64,000 nt of DNA from the NCBI RefSeq assembly GCF_030817215.1, contig NZ_JAUSZA010000001.1, positions 6,422,501-6,486,500 on the forward strand. Direction: 5' to 3'. Each line of letters begins with the position of its first letter. Within the stretch, counting starts at the first letter, position 1. The notes beneath the pieces are model-generated. The model was not told the origin of the DNA. It saw only the letters and a list, made by a program, of their open reading frames with translations, and searched no databases. A program made the translations under genes and the position numbers. This document shows positions 35,303-45,587 of the stretch, in pieces. The DNA is from Paenibacillus sp. V4I3 (GTDB lineage: Bacteria; Bacillota; Bacilli; Paenibacillales; NBRC-103111).

Positions 35303-36886
35303 TTATTGCTCTTTCACCCGGAACCAGTCGACGTCCATATAACCTCCCCCTGGAAGTCCTTGCTGCTGCAAACAAAATAATCCGAGCTTCGCGCCGACCC
35401 AACCGCCCGGCACCGCGATGAAACGGTCGCCGATCAGTACGAAGTGATCGCCATCCACACTATACGCGAACGAACACTCCGCCTCCGGCACAATGGTTAC
35501 TTGGAAATAAACGGTGTTCACACCAGCCGGAAGTTCAATTTTTTCCATTATTTCTTCTTCCGAGCCATCCTTACTCCCTCTTCCCTGAACATAAGTAAGC
35601 AGGAACCGTTCTTCATCTTGACTCATCGCCATATACCGGTATTCATGCCCAAATACAGTAAAACCGGCTCGATCCCCTGCTGTTCCAGGCCGGAACGTCA
35701 GCTTTGCCGTCGCAGTGAATGCGGGGGCTGGAAGCTTCTGACACAGCACGTTAGGCGTTTGATAAAGCGTCGTTACGCCAATCGGCAGAGGATCGGCATA
35801 TAAACGGAGCTTACCTGGGCTATCTTTTAAGGAATACCATGAAGGCTTCCAGTTCGCCTGCCACTGCCATTGCAGACCCAGAGTCGGCGATTCGAATTCG
35901 TCGCTCGTAGACGGAACGGTAATCGGATACTCGCGTCCAACATTCGGCTTCTTATGCACCAACACAGGCTCTCCGATCCCATCATCGTTCGAATCGATGC
36001 CCATTTCAGGCCAGTCGTTCTCCCAACGGATTGGCTGCAGGTGGACGATACGCCCGTATGCTTCCCGATCCTGAAAGTGCACGAACCACGATTCCCCGGA
36101 ATTCAATTCGACGTAACCGCCTTGATGAGGTCCATTAATCGCAGTGTCTCCTTGATGAAGTACAATTCTGTCCTCATAAGGTCCTGTAATGCTTTTGGAA
36201 CGAAGTATCGTCTGCCACCCGGTAGGAACACCCCCTGCAGGTGCAAAAATATAGTAATATCCGTTGCGTTTATACAATTTTGGTCCTTCCATCGTCGGAT
36301 GGTCAGCTTCCCCATCAAAAATGACCTCGCCATCGTCCAGCAGCCCTTTGCCGTCCGCACTCATACGGCATAGCTTAAGCTTATGCTTGATTCCAGTTCG
36401 GCTTTTCGCAAATGCGTGTATCAAGTAAGCCTCACCGTCCTCATCCCAGAATGGACATGGATCGATCCAGCCCTTGACCTCCTTCACCAGATGAAGCGGC
36501 GTCCACGGTCCTTTTGGATCCACGGCAGTCGTCATATAGATACCCTCATCCGGCGCGCTGAAGAAGATCCAAAACTTACCACCATAAAACCTAATGCTTG
36601 GAGCCCATACCCCATCCCCGTGCCGCACCACATTGTCATAACCGCCGGGCAGCCGGTCCACGGCATGCGCGATAATCTGCCAGTTGACAAGATCCTTGGA
36701 ATGAAGAATCGGCAAGCCGGGTGAACTGTTGAAGCTCGATGCTGTCATATAAAAATCTTCACCGACGCGAACTACGTCCGGATCCGAATAATCGGCGTAG
36801 ATAACAGGATTCCTATAATATCCGTTTCCCAAATCGGCTGCCCAAATGCAAGAGTTATCTTGCATACTTTCCATTTTCTTTTCCAT
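35303..36886 (-). CDS. GH43 glycosidase with C-terminal lectin-like domain (beta-xylosidase/arabinofuranosidase)
   Basis: 527 residues. The propeller has NPVIYADYSDPDVVRVGEDF (base Asp), GWIDPCPFWDEDGEAYLIHA (modulating Asp) and TMEGPKLYKRNGYYYIFAPAGG (acid Glu). A C-terminal beta-sandwich (about 325-525) starts near DEFESPTLGLQWQW, as in GH43 enzymes carrying the family C-terminal domain that shapes the active site. No signal peptide, so cytoplasmic. Likely a beta-xylosidase or arabinofuranosidase. Divergent from an AraC regulator gene 94 nt away, its probable controller. Monocistronic with its own terminator. Confidence 0.9.
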   Translation of the reverse strand: MEKKMESMQDNSCIWAADLGNGYYRNPVIYADYSDPDVVRVGEDFYMTASSFNSSPGLPILHSKDLVNWQIIAHAVDRLPGGYDNVVRHGDGVWAPSIRFYGGKFWIFFSAPDEGIYMTTAVDPKGPWTPLHLVKEVKGWIDPCPFWDEDGEAYLIHAFAKSRTGIKHKLKLCRMSADGKGLLDDGEVIFDGEADHPTMEGPKLYKRNGYYYIFAPAGGVPTGWQTILRSKSITGPYEDRIVLHQGDTAINGPHQGGYVELNSGESWFVHFQDREAYGRIVHLQPIRWENDWPEMGIDSNDDGIGEPVLVHKKPNVGREYPITVPSTSDEFESPTLGLQWQWQANWKPSWYSLKDSPGKLRLYADPLPIGVTTLYQTPNVLCQKLPAPAFTATAKLTFRPGTAGDRAGFTVFGHEYRYMAMSQDEERFLLTYVQGRGSKDGSEEEIMEKIELPAGVNTVYFQVTIVPEAECSFAYSVDGDHFVLIGDRFIAVPGGWVGAKLGLFCLQQQGLPGGGYMDVDWFRVKEQ

Positions 36887-36980
36887 TTCCGTTTCCCCTT
36901 TCTATTTCACCTGTGCTACTATGTACAAAAAAGAGATCAAATCCGTGATGTTTCATTAGTTAATGAAAGGACGCTTCCCC

Positions 36981-37826
36981 ATGAGTGAACGAATCGGACA
37001 AAAGTATACGACCAATGACCAGCTTTTCGCCATTCAGCAGCTGCAGCAAACGGGCTATTCCATCATGCCTCGCCCGCATGTGCATACAGGTTTTGAACTG
37101 TATTATTTGCTGCAAGGCGAACGTGTCTACTTTATCAACGGCAAGATATTCACTGCTCAAAAAGGCGATACGGTTATTGTGGTCCCTGGTGATTTGCATT
37201 CGACGGCAAGCTCCCAGGTCGAGCACGTGGAGCGAGTGCTCATTCAATTCGATCCCCGATTCATTCCACAGCCCGAGCGACAAGTGCTGGAGCTCCCTCC
37301 TTTTCTCGAATCCACGCTTCTGCGCGTTCCGCTAAAAGAACAAGATGAGCTAGAGAATTCGCTTCTGTACATGCTTACCGAATGCAAGGAGCATCAGGCC
37401 TTTTACGAATCCTATATCCGGCAGCTTCTGATCGGTTTGCTCATCCGCCTCCACCGTATCGGCTCACTAGCCGATAATTCGGCTGAGTCTCAGCATCCGA
37501 TGCACCAGAAGGTCTCTGAAATAACGGCCCACATTCACACCCATTTTAGCGAGCCGATCACACTCGAGCAGTTAGCCGGGATCTTCTTTATTAGCCCGTC
37601 GTATTTAAGTCGTGTTTTTTTGAAGCTAACAGGCTTTCATTTAAGCGAATATATCCGAATCATTCGGGTACGCGAAGCTCAAAAGCTGCTGAGAACAACG
37701 ACAGCCAAAATTCAGCAGATCGCCGAACACGTCGGCTTCGAACATATTTCCCATTTTAATAAAACGTTCAAGAAGGTAAGCGGCTGCTCGCCGCTGCAAT
37801 ATCGGAAGCAGCACGTCAGAAGTTAA
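36981..37826 (+). CDS. AraC-family transcription regulator with cupin sensor
   Basis: 281 residues. The N-terminal cupin-like domain has HVHTGFELYYLLQGERVYFINGK and FTAQKGDTVIVVPGDLHST, typical of sugar-sensing AraC proteins. The C-terminal double HTH has ITLEQLAGIFFISPSYLSRVF and IQQIAEHVGFEHISHFNKTFKK. The ATG at 36981 is preferred over 36963 because gaaagga lies about 9 nt upstream. Divergent from the GH43 gene; its end overlaps the convergent GH28 gene by 11 nt. Likely regulates one or both. Confidence 0.9.
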   Translation: MSERIGQKYTTNDQLFAIQQLQQTGYSIMPRPHVHTGFELYYLLQGERVYFINGKIFTAQKGDTVIVVPGDLHSTASSQVEHVERVLIQFDPRFIPQPERQVLELPPFLESTLLRVPLKEQDELENSLLYMLTECKEHQAFYESYIRQLLIGLLIRLHRIGSLADNSAESQHPMHQKVSEITAHIHTHFSEPITLEQLAGIFFISPSYLSRVFLKLTGFHLSEYIRIIRVREAQKLLRTTTAKIQQIAEHVGFEHISHFNKTFKKVSGCSPLQYRKQHVRS

Positions 37827-39366
37827 GCCGGAAAGAAATCTCATCCTTCCCTTCCAATTCAATTCCTTCTGTCCTCTCCCCCGTTACAACCAGTAGGGAG
37901 CCGACTTCTTGCGCTCCTTCTACGGTTAAGTCTTTTATTCGAACACCTTGCGCTTGATGAAGTCTTATCGGCGGGCCTTGTCGAAGCTTCAACTCAGTCC
38001 CCTCAAGCAGCAACCGCTTGACGTTATGGCAAATGACTCCTTGCACCGAGGAAACGCGATAATTGCGCAGGGTAACATCCTCCAGCGGCATTTCAGCCAA
38101 ACCATTGACTAGGAAAGCCTTATCCGCGCCGGTGCAAACGATATCTGAAATGACAATTTGTCGGAAAACCGGTGTTTGTTCAGAAATGGGATGCATCTCC
38201 TCTTGTGCCGAACCAGAACCTTCTACACCCTCATAGAACAAATGGAAAGAGATGGCCTCCCCTACGATATCCATCATGCGGATGCGCTCGATCCTTATCC
38301 GCTCAACAATGCCACCGCGTCCTCTGGCGCTTTTGAACCGCAAGCCGATATCGGTTCCAATAAACGTGCAGTCCGTAACATGGATATCGCTGACGCCGCC
38401 CGACATCTCACTTCCGATAACGAAGCCTCCATGCCCATGGTATACTGTACATCGACGTATGGTCACATATCGGCTCGGCATGCCAAGCGCGCGTCCCGCT
38501 TCATCCTTGCCTGATTTGATGCATATAGCATCGTCACCGACATCGAACGTACAGTCCTCCACCAGCACATAGCGGCACGAATCTACATCCAAGCCGTCTC
38601 CATTCTGAGCGAACCAAGGATTTCGCACATTGACCCGACGTATTGTAATATGTTCCGATGCCCAAGGATGCAGGTTCCAGGCGGCAGAGTTTTGGAAGGT
38701 AGCTCCTTCCAGCAGAATACGGCTGCATCGGCGGAAACTAAGCAGATTCGGACGCAAATATTCGCGTGCAGGCAAATAAGCCTGCGGATCCTGCTCACCT
38801 GATTGAATCAGCTTCTCGACTAGTTCTGATCCCTGCATGGCAGCTGCAGAAGGCCACCAAATCCCCGCTGATTCATCGATGACCCCGACGCTATTCTGGA
38901 GGCGGTTCCAATCTTTCTCCGTCATCTTCCACTTCTTTACAGGGCGCCAAGCTTCCCCGCCGCCATCGAAAATACCGTCACCGGTAATAGCGATATCCTC
39001 TAGACCCTCTGCATCCAGCGGAGATTGGCAGCGAACGACCGGCTTCCCTTCAAAGTGTGAGTGCAGCAGGGGATAATCCTCGAAACGCTTGCTGAACAAT
39101 ACAGTAGCTCCTGCCTCCGTATGCAGCTCCAGTCTGCTCGTCAGCTTGAGCGGACCGGTCAACCACAAACCGGCAGGAATGATTAGCCTCCCGCCCCCGG
39201 CTTCAGCTACCTCCTGAATCGCCGATCGGAACGCCTCCGAGTTGTCCGTTTGCCCATCCCCGACAGCACCAAAATCGGTCAGAGTAAACGTACGGTCCGG
39301 AATACGAGGAAGCATCACCTCTGGCATTGCGCTGTATGTTTGGTTCACAATTTCCGTTTGATTCAT
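37816..39366 (-). CDS. GH28 polygalacturonase-family hydrolase, cytoplasmic
   Basis: 516 residues, right-handed beta-helix. It starts FTLTDFGAVGDGQTDNSEAF and carries the GH28 catalytic segments: AQNGDGLDVDS, VGDDAICIKSG (two Asp), and YHGHGGFVIGSEMSGG (His). The final motif reads GLRFKSARGRGG in place of the usual RIK. No signal peptide, so probably an exo-acting enzyme on imported galacturonides. Preceded by its own promoter with a TATAAT -10 and an inverted repeat. Confidence 0.92.
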   Translation of the reverse strand: MNQTEIVNQTYSAMPEVMLPRIPDRTFTLTDFGAVGDGQTDNSEAFRSAIQEVAEAGGGRLIIPAGLWLTGPLKLTSRLELHTEAGATVLFSKRFEDYPLLHSHFEGKPVVRCQSPLDAEGLEDIAITGDGIFDGGGEAWRPVKKWKMTEKDWNRLQNSVGVIDESAGIWWPSAAAMQGSELVEKLIQSGEQDPQAYLPAREYLRPNLLSFRRCSRILLEGATFQNSAAWNLHPWASEHITIRRVNVRNPWFAQNGDGLDVDSCRYVLVEDCTFDVGDDAICIKSGKDEAGRALGMPSRYVTIRRCTVYHGHGGFVIGSEMSGGVSDIHVTDCTFIGTDIGLRFKSARGRGGIVERIRIERIRMMDIVGEAISFHLFYEGVEGSGSAQEEMHPISEQTPVFRQIVISDIVCTGADKAFLVNGLAEMPLEDVTLRNYRVSSVQGVICHNVKRLLLEGTELKLRQGPPIRLHQAQGVRIKDLTVEGAQEVGSLLVVTGERTEGIELEGKDEISFRLNF

Positions 39367-39417
39367 CTAACAAACCCCTTCCTGTCCAAACATATTCACA
39401 TTTCAAATCACACATTA

Positions 39418-39451
39418 AATTATAGAGCAAGATACCGCTCATTTTCTTGCT
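39418..39451 (-). promoter_or_regulatory. GH28 promoter with inverted-repeat operator
   Basis: On the minus strand a TATAAT -10 (39418-39423) is immediately preceded by an inverted repeat AGCAAGA/TCTTGCT (39426-39432 and 39445-39451) that occupies the spacer and -35 region. This position suggests a repressor or activator site specific to GH28. No good -35 is visible. Confidence 0.45.
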
Positions 39452-39542
39452 ACATCCATGACACAAAATCCAAAAATTATATATAATTGTCCAACATAGA
39501 AAGAAAAACGGACAGGACGGACCTGCCCGCTTTTCCATTCCA

Positions 39543-42500
39543 TTATTTATTACCCTCATTATGCGGAACTTTAACCTCGGCAACAGCCGTCATCTGGTTT
39601 CCTGCCAGATCCGTCACCGTATACGTAATCCGATAGATGCGGCCCTCTCCTTTGCCTGAGCGCTCAGCCCGCAGCAGGAAATCCGTATCCGAGATTCCAT
39701 AGGCGGCACCTTGAATATCTTCCGGCGTATCTCCATCGCCCAAGCCGTTGTCAAGCTCATTGCTTGTAATCGAGGTCAGCACGATCGTACTGACGCCGGA
39801 ACCCTCATCCTGCCCGTAAACATTCATATGGACGGATACCAGCTTATGATTCGCAGGCGATAAAGAGATATGCTCCGGAATCACTTCCAAAGTCGGCGCC
39901 GCTGTGTCGATATTGCTCACGACAGCCGTTGCCGTTCCTTTATTTCCCGCTTCGTCTGTAAACTCAAAAGTAAAGCTGCCGTTGGTCAGGAAGGTATAGC
40001 TGTACGATCCGTTGTTATTTGTTACAAATGCAGGTTCACTTGGCTCCATTGTCACCGTAACAGGTTGATTTGTCGCCTGTGTCGTGCTGTAGGTAACGAT
40101 AGCCGACGGTGGCACACGGTCAGGTTCTAACTCAAAGCTTATCGTGTAAATGCGCTGCGTTCCATCCTCCGCAGTCACCTTCAACTCGGCCTTGCCTGGC
40201 AGCTTATCCGCCTGTACCATTTGAACAGTTGACGTAGCTGCGTTTACATTTGCACTAACCTGAGGTACGGTTGTCGTTCCATAAGGCAGTGTGACGATAT
40301 AATCGTGCTTCTGCTTCGTAAAGTCCGCCAGTTGCGTGCCGTTTATCATCATGCCGGTTAAAGCTGCATTGCTGTTCAATAGCCGAGTACCTTCTGACGC
40401 AGGATTCCAACCGTCATTACCGGCAAGAACCTTTGTCACTGTGTACTGTGCAGCCTCCTCCTTCGTTAATTGCTTTGTCCAGGAAAGCCGCCCCGCCGGG
40501 TTGGCTCCCGATCCGTAACTCAAGTATTCGCCGTAATCAGCAGTGGCTTCGTTTGCGGCATTGCCCCAGTTATTCCAGCCTGCAGGCCGGATATGGTCAC
40601 CCATAAAGTTATTGATATATACCACATTCGCGTAAGGTCTCCATGGTCTTCCCAGATCTACTTGCCCGCTAAGCCCCGCATCCGCCGTCAGCCTACTGTT
40701 CACAAAGACATAGCCCTTTGCTCCCTGAGGCGTAGAGGCTGCGGTCACATAGCCTGGTGCTTTGCTGTGAATAACCGCACGATCGAACACGGCTGTTGCT
40801 GAACCGAAGATGAAATCGACTGAGCCGTCGATATAGCTGTCAACGAAGTATTGTCTTCCTATGCCATCTGCCAATAACGTATCCTGGAAGCCGACAAGCC
40901 GGACATTCCGGAATTGCTGGCAGTCTCCTCTGGCTTGCAAAGCTACCGCCTGGCCCGCCGTCAAGCCCGCATCGTTTTCAATCGTCAGATCCTGGGCCAC
41001 AAAATTGTTCGCTTGCGCGCTTAAGGTATAACTGCCTGAAGTGCCGATCGTACCGCCGCCAGGTGCAGGCTTGCTGGCCGAGTCGTTATAAATGATTTTC
41101 GTAAGCTCCGGACCGTCGCCGACAAGGCTAATGTTGGTTTTTCCGGTGCCGATGAGAACCTTCTCCCGATATTCTCCAGCTTTCACACGAATAACGATAC
41201 GGGATGGATTATTGTTCGGAATGGAATCAACGCCCGCTTGAACCGTGCTGAACTGCCCGCTCTGATCCTTCGCTACCGTAATTACCTGAACCGCATCAGC
41301 CTTCACCTGTGCCGAGCTATAGCTTTCTCCATTGGCATTGACGGCCGTAACGATGTAGAAATAAGTCTTCCCTTGGGTTAGCCCATTATCGGCATATCGG
41401 GTGCCGGCAACCGTTTCGGCCACAACCTGATACGGGCCGCCCTCGACTTCACTTCTTTTGACGCGGTAAGCAGCCGCACCCTGTGCGGGGTTCCACACAA
41501 CGCTAACCTCCTGATTCGCGCTGTTTACTGCCTTCACTGCAGCCGGGGCTGCTGGAATTCCAATATCCTCCACAGGTCGTCCGGAAACAACGGCGGATTC
41601 CAAGCTCGTTTCTTTTACGCCCGAGGCCGTCACTTTATAATAATAAACATTGCCGTTTTCAAGCCCCGTATCCGTATAGTTTGTTGAGGTTACCATCGGT
41701 TGAAGGGTTATGTACGGTCCCTCGAAAGCCGAAGCGCGTTGAATGGTATAGGTCGAAGAGCCATCCACTGCGTTCCAACGAAGCTCAGCCTGACCGTTGC
41801 CCCATAAAACATTTATCGCAGGAGCGGCGACTGGTGCAGCTGGCTGATCTTGAACCGGTTCGGAATTCTGGCCTTCTCCTCCGACACTCTTGGCGGAAAC
41901 CACATAATAGTACGTCGTCCCATTGCTCAGTCCGCCATCGCGATATGAGGTAGCTGTACTTTCAGCAACTTTCGTGTAAGGACCATCGGCTGACAGGCTT
42001 CGCTTAACAATGTAAGAGACCGCATTATTTACACTGTTCCAGCTCAAATCTATTTGACTGTTTCGTACGATCGGTACAAGCCCTGCAGGAGCTTCAGGTT
42101 TTTCCGCTGACTGTGACGGCGCTACCTTCACCTCGTTGGACGGAGCGCTTTCACCGGAAGCGCCTGCTCCTGTAACTACATAATAATAGGCCGTTTCGTT
42201 CTGAAGTCCTGCATCGATATAGGATGTAGCCGTAATACCGGAGGCTACCGTTTGATAAGGACCTCCGCTGGCCGTGCTGCGTTTTACGGTGTAGGACTCA
42301 GCTCCTTGCGCCGCATCCCAATTCAATTGAATCTGTGCGTTACCCGGTACCGCAGCCAATCCCTTCGGAGAAGCTACCGGCTCTACATACACCTTCACGT
42401 TATCCCAATAGGGGCTGCCTGTTCCGGAGCCCGGCGTGGAAAAATGAATGCGGCCTATTCCCTTTGCCTTCGTATCCGCCAGCGCCGTGCTGAGGAAGTC

Positions 42501-45500
42501 GATCTCCGGAGTCGCGGCCGGAACATTATCCACATAAATTTTTGCTTTACCCGTCAAGATGTTCGCTTCGATCTTGATATTCGTCCAACGGTTTAATGGC
42601 GGCTGCTCGTTTGTCACCTTGATATACGTACCGCCATTATTGATGACAAACACGTTATTGCTTTCATTTGCAGGTTTGCGGATTTCCAATGACAAAGGCG
42701 TTTTGCCGCCATCCGGCGTTTGCAACTGAAACAGGCCGGCCGAGCCAATCATCGATTGCTGCATGTAATCCGCTTCGATGATAACTGTGCCCTTTTGCGG
42801 AGTAAAGCTTTTCGCTGTCCGGGTGTTAACCGAGCCTGTATCATATAGCTGCATCGCTTTGGATGAGTTATTCCCCGCACTTGTCCCAGGAACCGTCTGT
42901 GTGATCACTTTATTCGTGGCTGTCATCGGAATGGGATTAATTAATGTGTACCCAGTCGGCATCTCTCCGATGGCATCTCCTTCGAAATCATCCGCAACGA
43001 GCCAAACGACCTCTGGTGCACCGGTAGGAGTGACGTTGACCTCCTTTGAATCGAAGCTTTCACCTTGTGCATTTACAGCACTGATGACATAATAATACGT
43101 TTTGCCAGGTGTTAAATTCGAATCGGTAAAAGACAGTGAAGCAACGTTGGTCATAATCGTCGTATAAGGACCGCCAGGAATATCGCTTCGCTTGATATGA
43201 TAACCGGTTGCTTCACTTACAGGGGACCAAGCCAGCACCGCCTTGTTTTCTCCTGCTGTTGCCGCCTGCGCCTGCGGTGGCATTGGAAAGTCTGCAGCAA
43301 GCGTATGAAGCTCCACACCGCTGAATACAGACGTGTTGTACTTATTAATGTCATCTGGCGCCTTCGAGGCGTCTGCCGCTAACCCGAAATAGACGGTTTC
43401 CGCCATTGGTATATCAAGGGATCCGATCTGCTTCCAGTTTGTCTTGTCTGAAGAAATCAAGCCCGTCAGCTGGCTGCCGATTCGAACGAGCTTCACCCAA
43501 TATGGGGTTGCAATGAAATCTTCCGGCTCGATTCTCGCCGACTCTTCGCCCGTCGACGAACGGCTGATCATGACGCCTTTTTCCCCCATTTTGACATAAG
43601 GGATCGAGAGCATCGCCATCTTGGAGGAAGCATTCAGCGATTCACGGACCATGACACCTGCCTCCGCATTATCGTCGGTAGGCGTTACGTGCTCGATTCG
43701 CGCAATAATCTCGCCGTTCCCTGTCAACGGCTGATAAGCGAAGTGGAACGAATCCGCGGTTCCTCCAATATCGCCGGCCGATTTCACCGTGACGGCCTGC
43801 GCATCGCCTCCCAGCTGCGTATGGCCAGGAATGCCGACATTGCCAATATCTTGCGATTGCCACGGAGTAATCGGGCCGCTCGTGTTCACATGAACTGCGA
43901 CATTGTCTGAGTGGGTGGACAGCCCCATGGTATCAGTAGCGCGAACGACAAGGAAATGAGTGCCGTCCGTTACGTTACTCCAATCAAAGCTGTACGGAGC
44001 CGTCGTATCCTCTGCTACTTTTGCTCCATCAATAATCAGTTCAGCCTTGGCAATACCATCGCTATCGGAGGCGGCTGCCTCCACCGTAATTTGGCTTCCG
44101 GCTTCCTTCAGGCTATTGTTCACCGGCGAGGTGATGGAAACGGCCGGATTATCCGTATTTTTGTTACTGGCGGATCCTTGAACAATCAAGTCGTTGAGAT
44201 ATACCTCCAGATTCGTGTACCCTTCCGGTGATAGGTTCGTTGCGTTCCGATCATCGGCATTGGCAGGAGACAATCCCTTTGCAGCTTCCCACACATCGTC
44301 CATGCCGTCGTGGTCCTGATCGACTATGGCGGAGATGACCTCCGGGTAATCGGGATAACCGCCTATCTCACGCGGAGAATTAATATGCTGCCCTGTGCGG
44401 TGTATCACATCTTGAATAACCCTAGCATCGTAGGCATCACGCTTGGGCAAGGTGGCTCCCACATTCGCGAGCACATGCTCATAAGCAGCTTGCGCCGATT
44501 CGGAGATGTATCCGCCGTTAACGGCTACCGGCGCAGAAAGCTTCGATGCCGGGTTCTCAACCGATAGAACTCCCTTCCAGTTTTCGGCCGTTACGGAAGA
44601 ATCCCCATCCATCATATTGCCGTTAATGTACATTTTGCTTGGAGAGCTTAACTCGCCGAACAGCAAATTACGAACGTTAGAATAAGTGCTAGGCCCAAAC
44701 TTATAATAGTTATTGTTCAAATTATACTGTCCGTCACCGCCGCCGTAAGTGGACATAAATCCCCAATTGTAAATGATATTGTTGGATGCCTCCGTAATAT
44801 CCGGGTACTGGACGATGACCGTTGGAAATCTCGGATTCCGGCTCACACTATGGGCAATCAGGTTATGGTGATACGTTGCTTGATTGCCTCCCCAGATGCC
44901 TCCATACCCGTGACGGCCTTTATGGTGAGATGTCATGAGCATGCTCTCTGCGGAGATTGACCACTGCACGGTCGTATTGGCATTATCGTACAAGCTGACG
45001 ACTTCATCGACTGACCAACTGAATGAACTGTGATCAATGATAATGTCTTTATGGTAACGGACCCCGAACGCATCATCCTCGCTCGGATAACGGTCGCCTA
45101 AGCGAAACCTCATAAACCTTATGATCACATTGTCCGCTTCAATAGTCGTCGTATAGTCAGTTACCGTAATGCCGTCACCAGGAGCGGTTTGCCCTGCGAT
45201 AGTCAAATTCGAGCCTCTAATCTTTAGACTTTCTTTGAGACGGACAGTGCCTCCGACACGGAACACGATGGTCCGATTGCTCTGACTAACCGCGTCGCGC
45301 AACGAGCCTTGAATCGGTGTTTCGTTACTCTTGTAATCATCGAGTGTAGTAACTTCATATACCACTTGCCCTCGGCCGCCGCTCACATATTTGCCGCCTC
45401 CTTCAGCTCCCGGAAAAGCCGGGAGTGGTTCCGCCGCAGACGTATTGACAGCGTTTACAGGAAAAGCTGCAGCAAGCATCGATGCAATTAAAAGCTTCGA

Positions 45501-45515
45501 CAACCACTTATTCAT
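39543..45515 (-). CDS. Secreted multidomain pectate lyase (PL1)/pectin methylesterase (CE8) fusion
   Basis: A 1990-residue secreted protein. Order: signal peptide (1-28); PL1-like beta-helix (about 34-395) with AFPGAEGGGKYVSGGRGQVV, DDAFGVRYHKDIIIDHSSFSW and NPRFPTVIVQ; a calcium-loop-like DQDHDGMDDVWE (about 400); Ig-like (457-545); DUF1349-like sandwich (551-742); FN3 (745-832); LamG-like (834-1045); four FN3 repeats (about 1047-1405); CE8 pectinesterase (1408-1705) with GQAVAL, QDTLL, VDFIFGSATAVF and LGRPWRPY; cadherin-like sandwich (1715-1793); two further Ig-like modules. The esterase would de-methylate pectin so the lyase can cut it. ATG at 45515 with aaggggg upstream. Behind module B of the shared regulon. 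Confidence 0.92.
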   Translation of the reverse strand: MNKWLSKLLIASMLAAAFPVNAVNTSAAEPLPAFPGAEGGGKYVSGGRGQVVYEVTTLDDYKSNETPIQGSLRDAVSQSNRTIVFRVGGTVRLKESLKIRGSNLTIAGQTAPGDGITVTDYTTTIEADNVIIRFMRFRLGDRYPSEDDAFGVRYHKDIIIDHSSFSWSVDEVVSLYDNANTTVQWSISAESMLMTSHHKGRHGYGGIWGGNQATYHHNLIAHSVSRNPRFPTVIVQYPDITEASNNIIYNWGFMSTYGGGDGQYNLNNNYYKFGPSTYSNVRNLLFGELSSPSKMYINGNMMDGDSSVTAENWKGVLSVENPASKLSAPVAVNGGYISESAQAAYEHVLANVGATLPKRDAYDARVIQDVIHRTGQHINSPREIGGYPDYPEVISAIVDQDHDGMDDVWEAAKGLSPANADDRNATNLSPEGYTNLEVYLNDLIVQGSASNKNTDNPAVSITSPVNNSLKEAGSQITVEAAASDSDGIAKAELIIDGAKVAEDTTAPYSFDWSNVTDGTHFLVVRATDTMGLSTHSDNVAVHVNTSGPITPWQSQDIGNVGIPGHTQLGGDAQAVTVKSAGDIGGTADSFHFAYQPLTGNGEIIARIEHVTPTDDNAEAGVMVRESLNASSKMAMLSIPYVKMGEKGVMISRSSTGEESARIEPEDFIATPYWVKLVRIGSQLTGLISSDKTNWKQIGSLDIPMAETVYFGLAADASKAPDDINKYNTSVFSGVELHTLAADFPMPPQAQAATAGENKAVLAWSPVSEATGYHIKRSDIPGGPYTTIMTNVASLSFTDSNLTPGKTYYYVISAVNAQGESFDSKEVNVTPTGAPEVVWLVADDFEGDAIGEMPTGYTLINPIPMTATNKVITQTVPGTSAGNNSSKAMQLYDTGSVNTRTAKSFTPQKGTVIIEADYMQQSMIGSAGLFQLQTPDGGKTPLSLEIRKPANESNNVFVINNGGTYIKVTNEQPPLNRWTNIKIEANILTGKAKIYVDNVPAATPEIDFLSTALADTKAKGIGRIHFSTPGSGTGSPYWDNVKVYVEPVASPKGLAAVPGNAQIQLNWDAAQGAESYTVKRSTASGGPYQTVASGITATSYIDAGLQNETAYYYVVTGAGASGESAPSNEVKVAPSQSAEKPEAPAGLVPIVRNSQIDLSWNSVNNAVSYIVKRSLSADGPYTKVAESTATSYRDGGLSNGTTYYYVVSAKSVGGEGQNSEPVQDQPAAPVAAPAINVLWGNGQAELRWNAVDGSSTYTIQRASAFEGPYITLQPMVTSTNYTDTGLENGNVYYYKVTASGVKETSLESAVVSGRPVEDIGIPAAPAAVKAVNSANQEVSVVWNPAQGAAAYRVKRSEVEGGPYQVVAETVAGTRYADNGLTQGKTYFYIVTAVNANGESYSSAQVKADAVQVITVAKDQSGQFSTVQAGVDSIPNNNPSRIVIRVKAGEYREKVLIGTGKTNISLVGDGPELTKIIYNDSASKPAPGGGTIGTSGSYTLSAQANNFVAQDLTIENDAGLTAGQAVALQARGDCQQFRNVRLVGFQDTLLADGIGRQYFVDSYIDGSVDFIFGSATAVFDRAVIHSKAPGYVTAASTPQGAKGYVFVNSRLTADAGLSGQVDLGRPWRPYANVVYINNFMGDHIRPAGWNNWGNAANEATADYGEYLSYGSGANPAGRLSWTKQLTKEEAAQYTVTKVLAGNDGWNPASEGTRLLNSNAALTGMMINGTQLADFTKQKHDYIVTLPYGTTTVPQVSANVNAATSTVQMVQADKLPGKAELKVTAEDGTQRIYTISFELEPDRVPPSAIVTYSTTQATNQPVTVTMEPSEPAFVTNNNGSYSYTFLTNGSFTFEFTDEAGNKGTATAVVSNIDTAAPTLEVIPEHISLSPANHKLVSVHMNVYGQDEGSGVSTIVLTSITSNELDNGLGDGDTPEDIQGAAYGISDTDFLLRAERSGKGEGRIYRITYTVTDLAGNQMTAVAEVKVPHNEGNK

Positions 45516-45587
45516 CAAAATACCCCCTTACGAGTGAATTCACGTGGGACCTCCGAATGCATGTAAGAAACGAACGTCCACCTGATG

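Noticed and set aside
41200..43300. Regularly repeated DNA segments resembling an array
   Set aside because: The repetition comes from coding FN3 modules (motifs such as YYYVV and GGPY); the units are about 270 bp and diverged, so not a CRISPR array.
39870..44567. Several plus-strand open frames opposite the lyase/esterase gene
   Set aside because: They are antisense shadows of one long coding frame, with no ribosome sites or family motifs.
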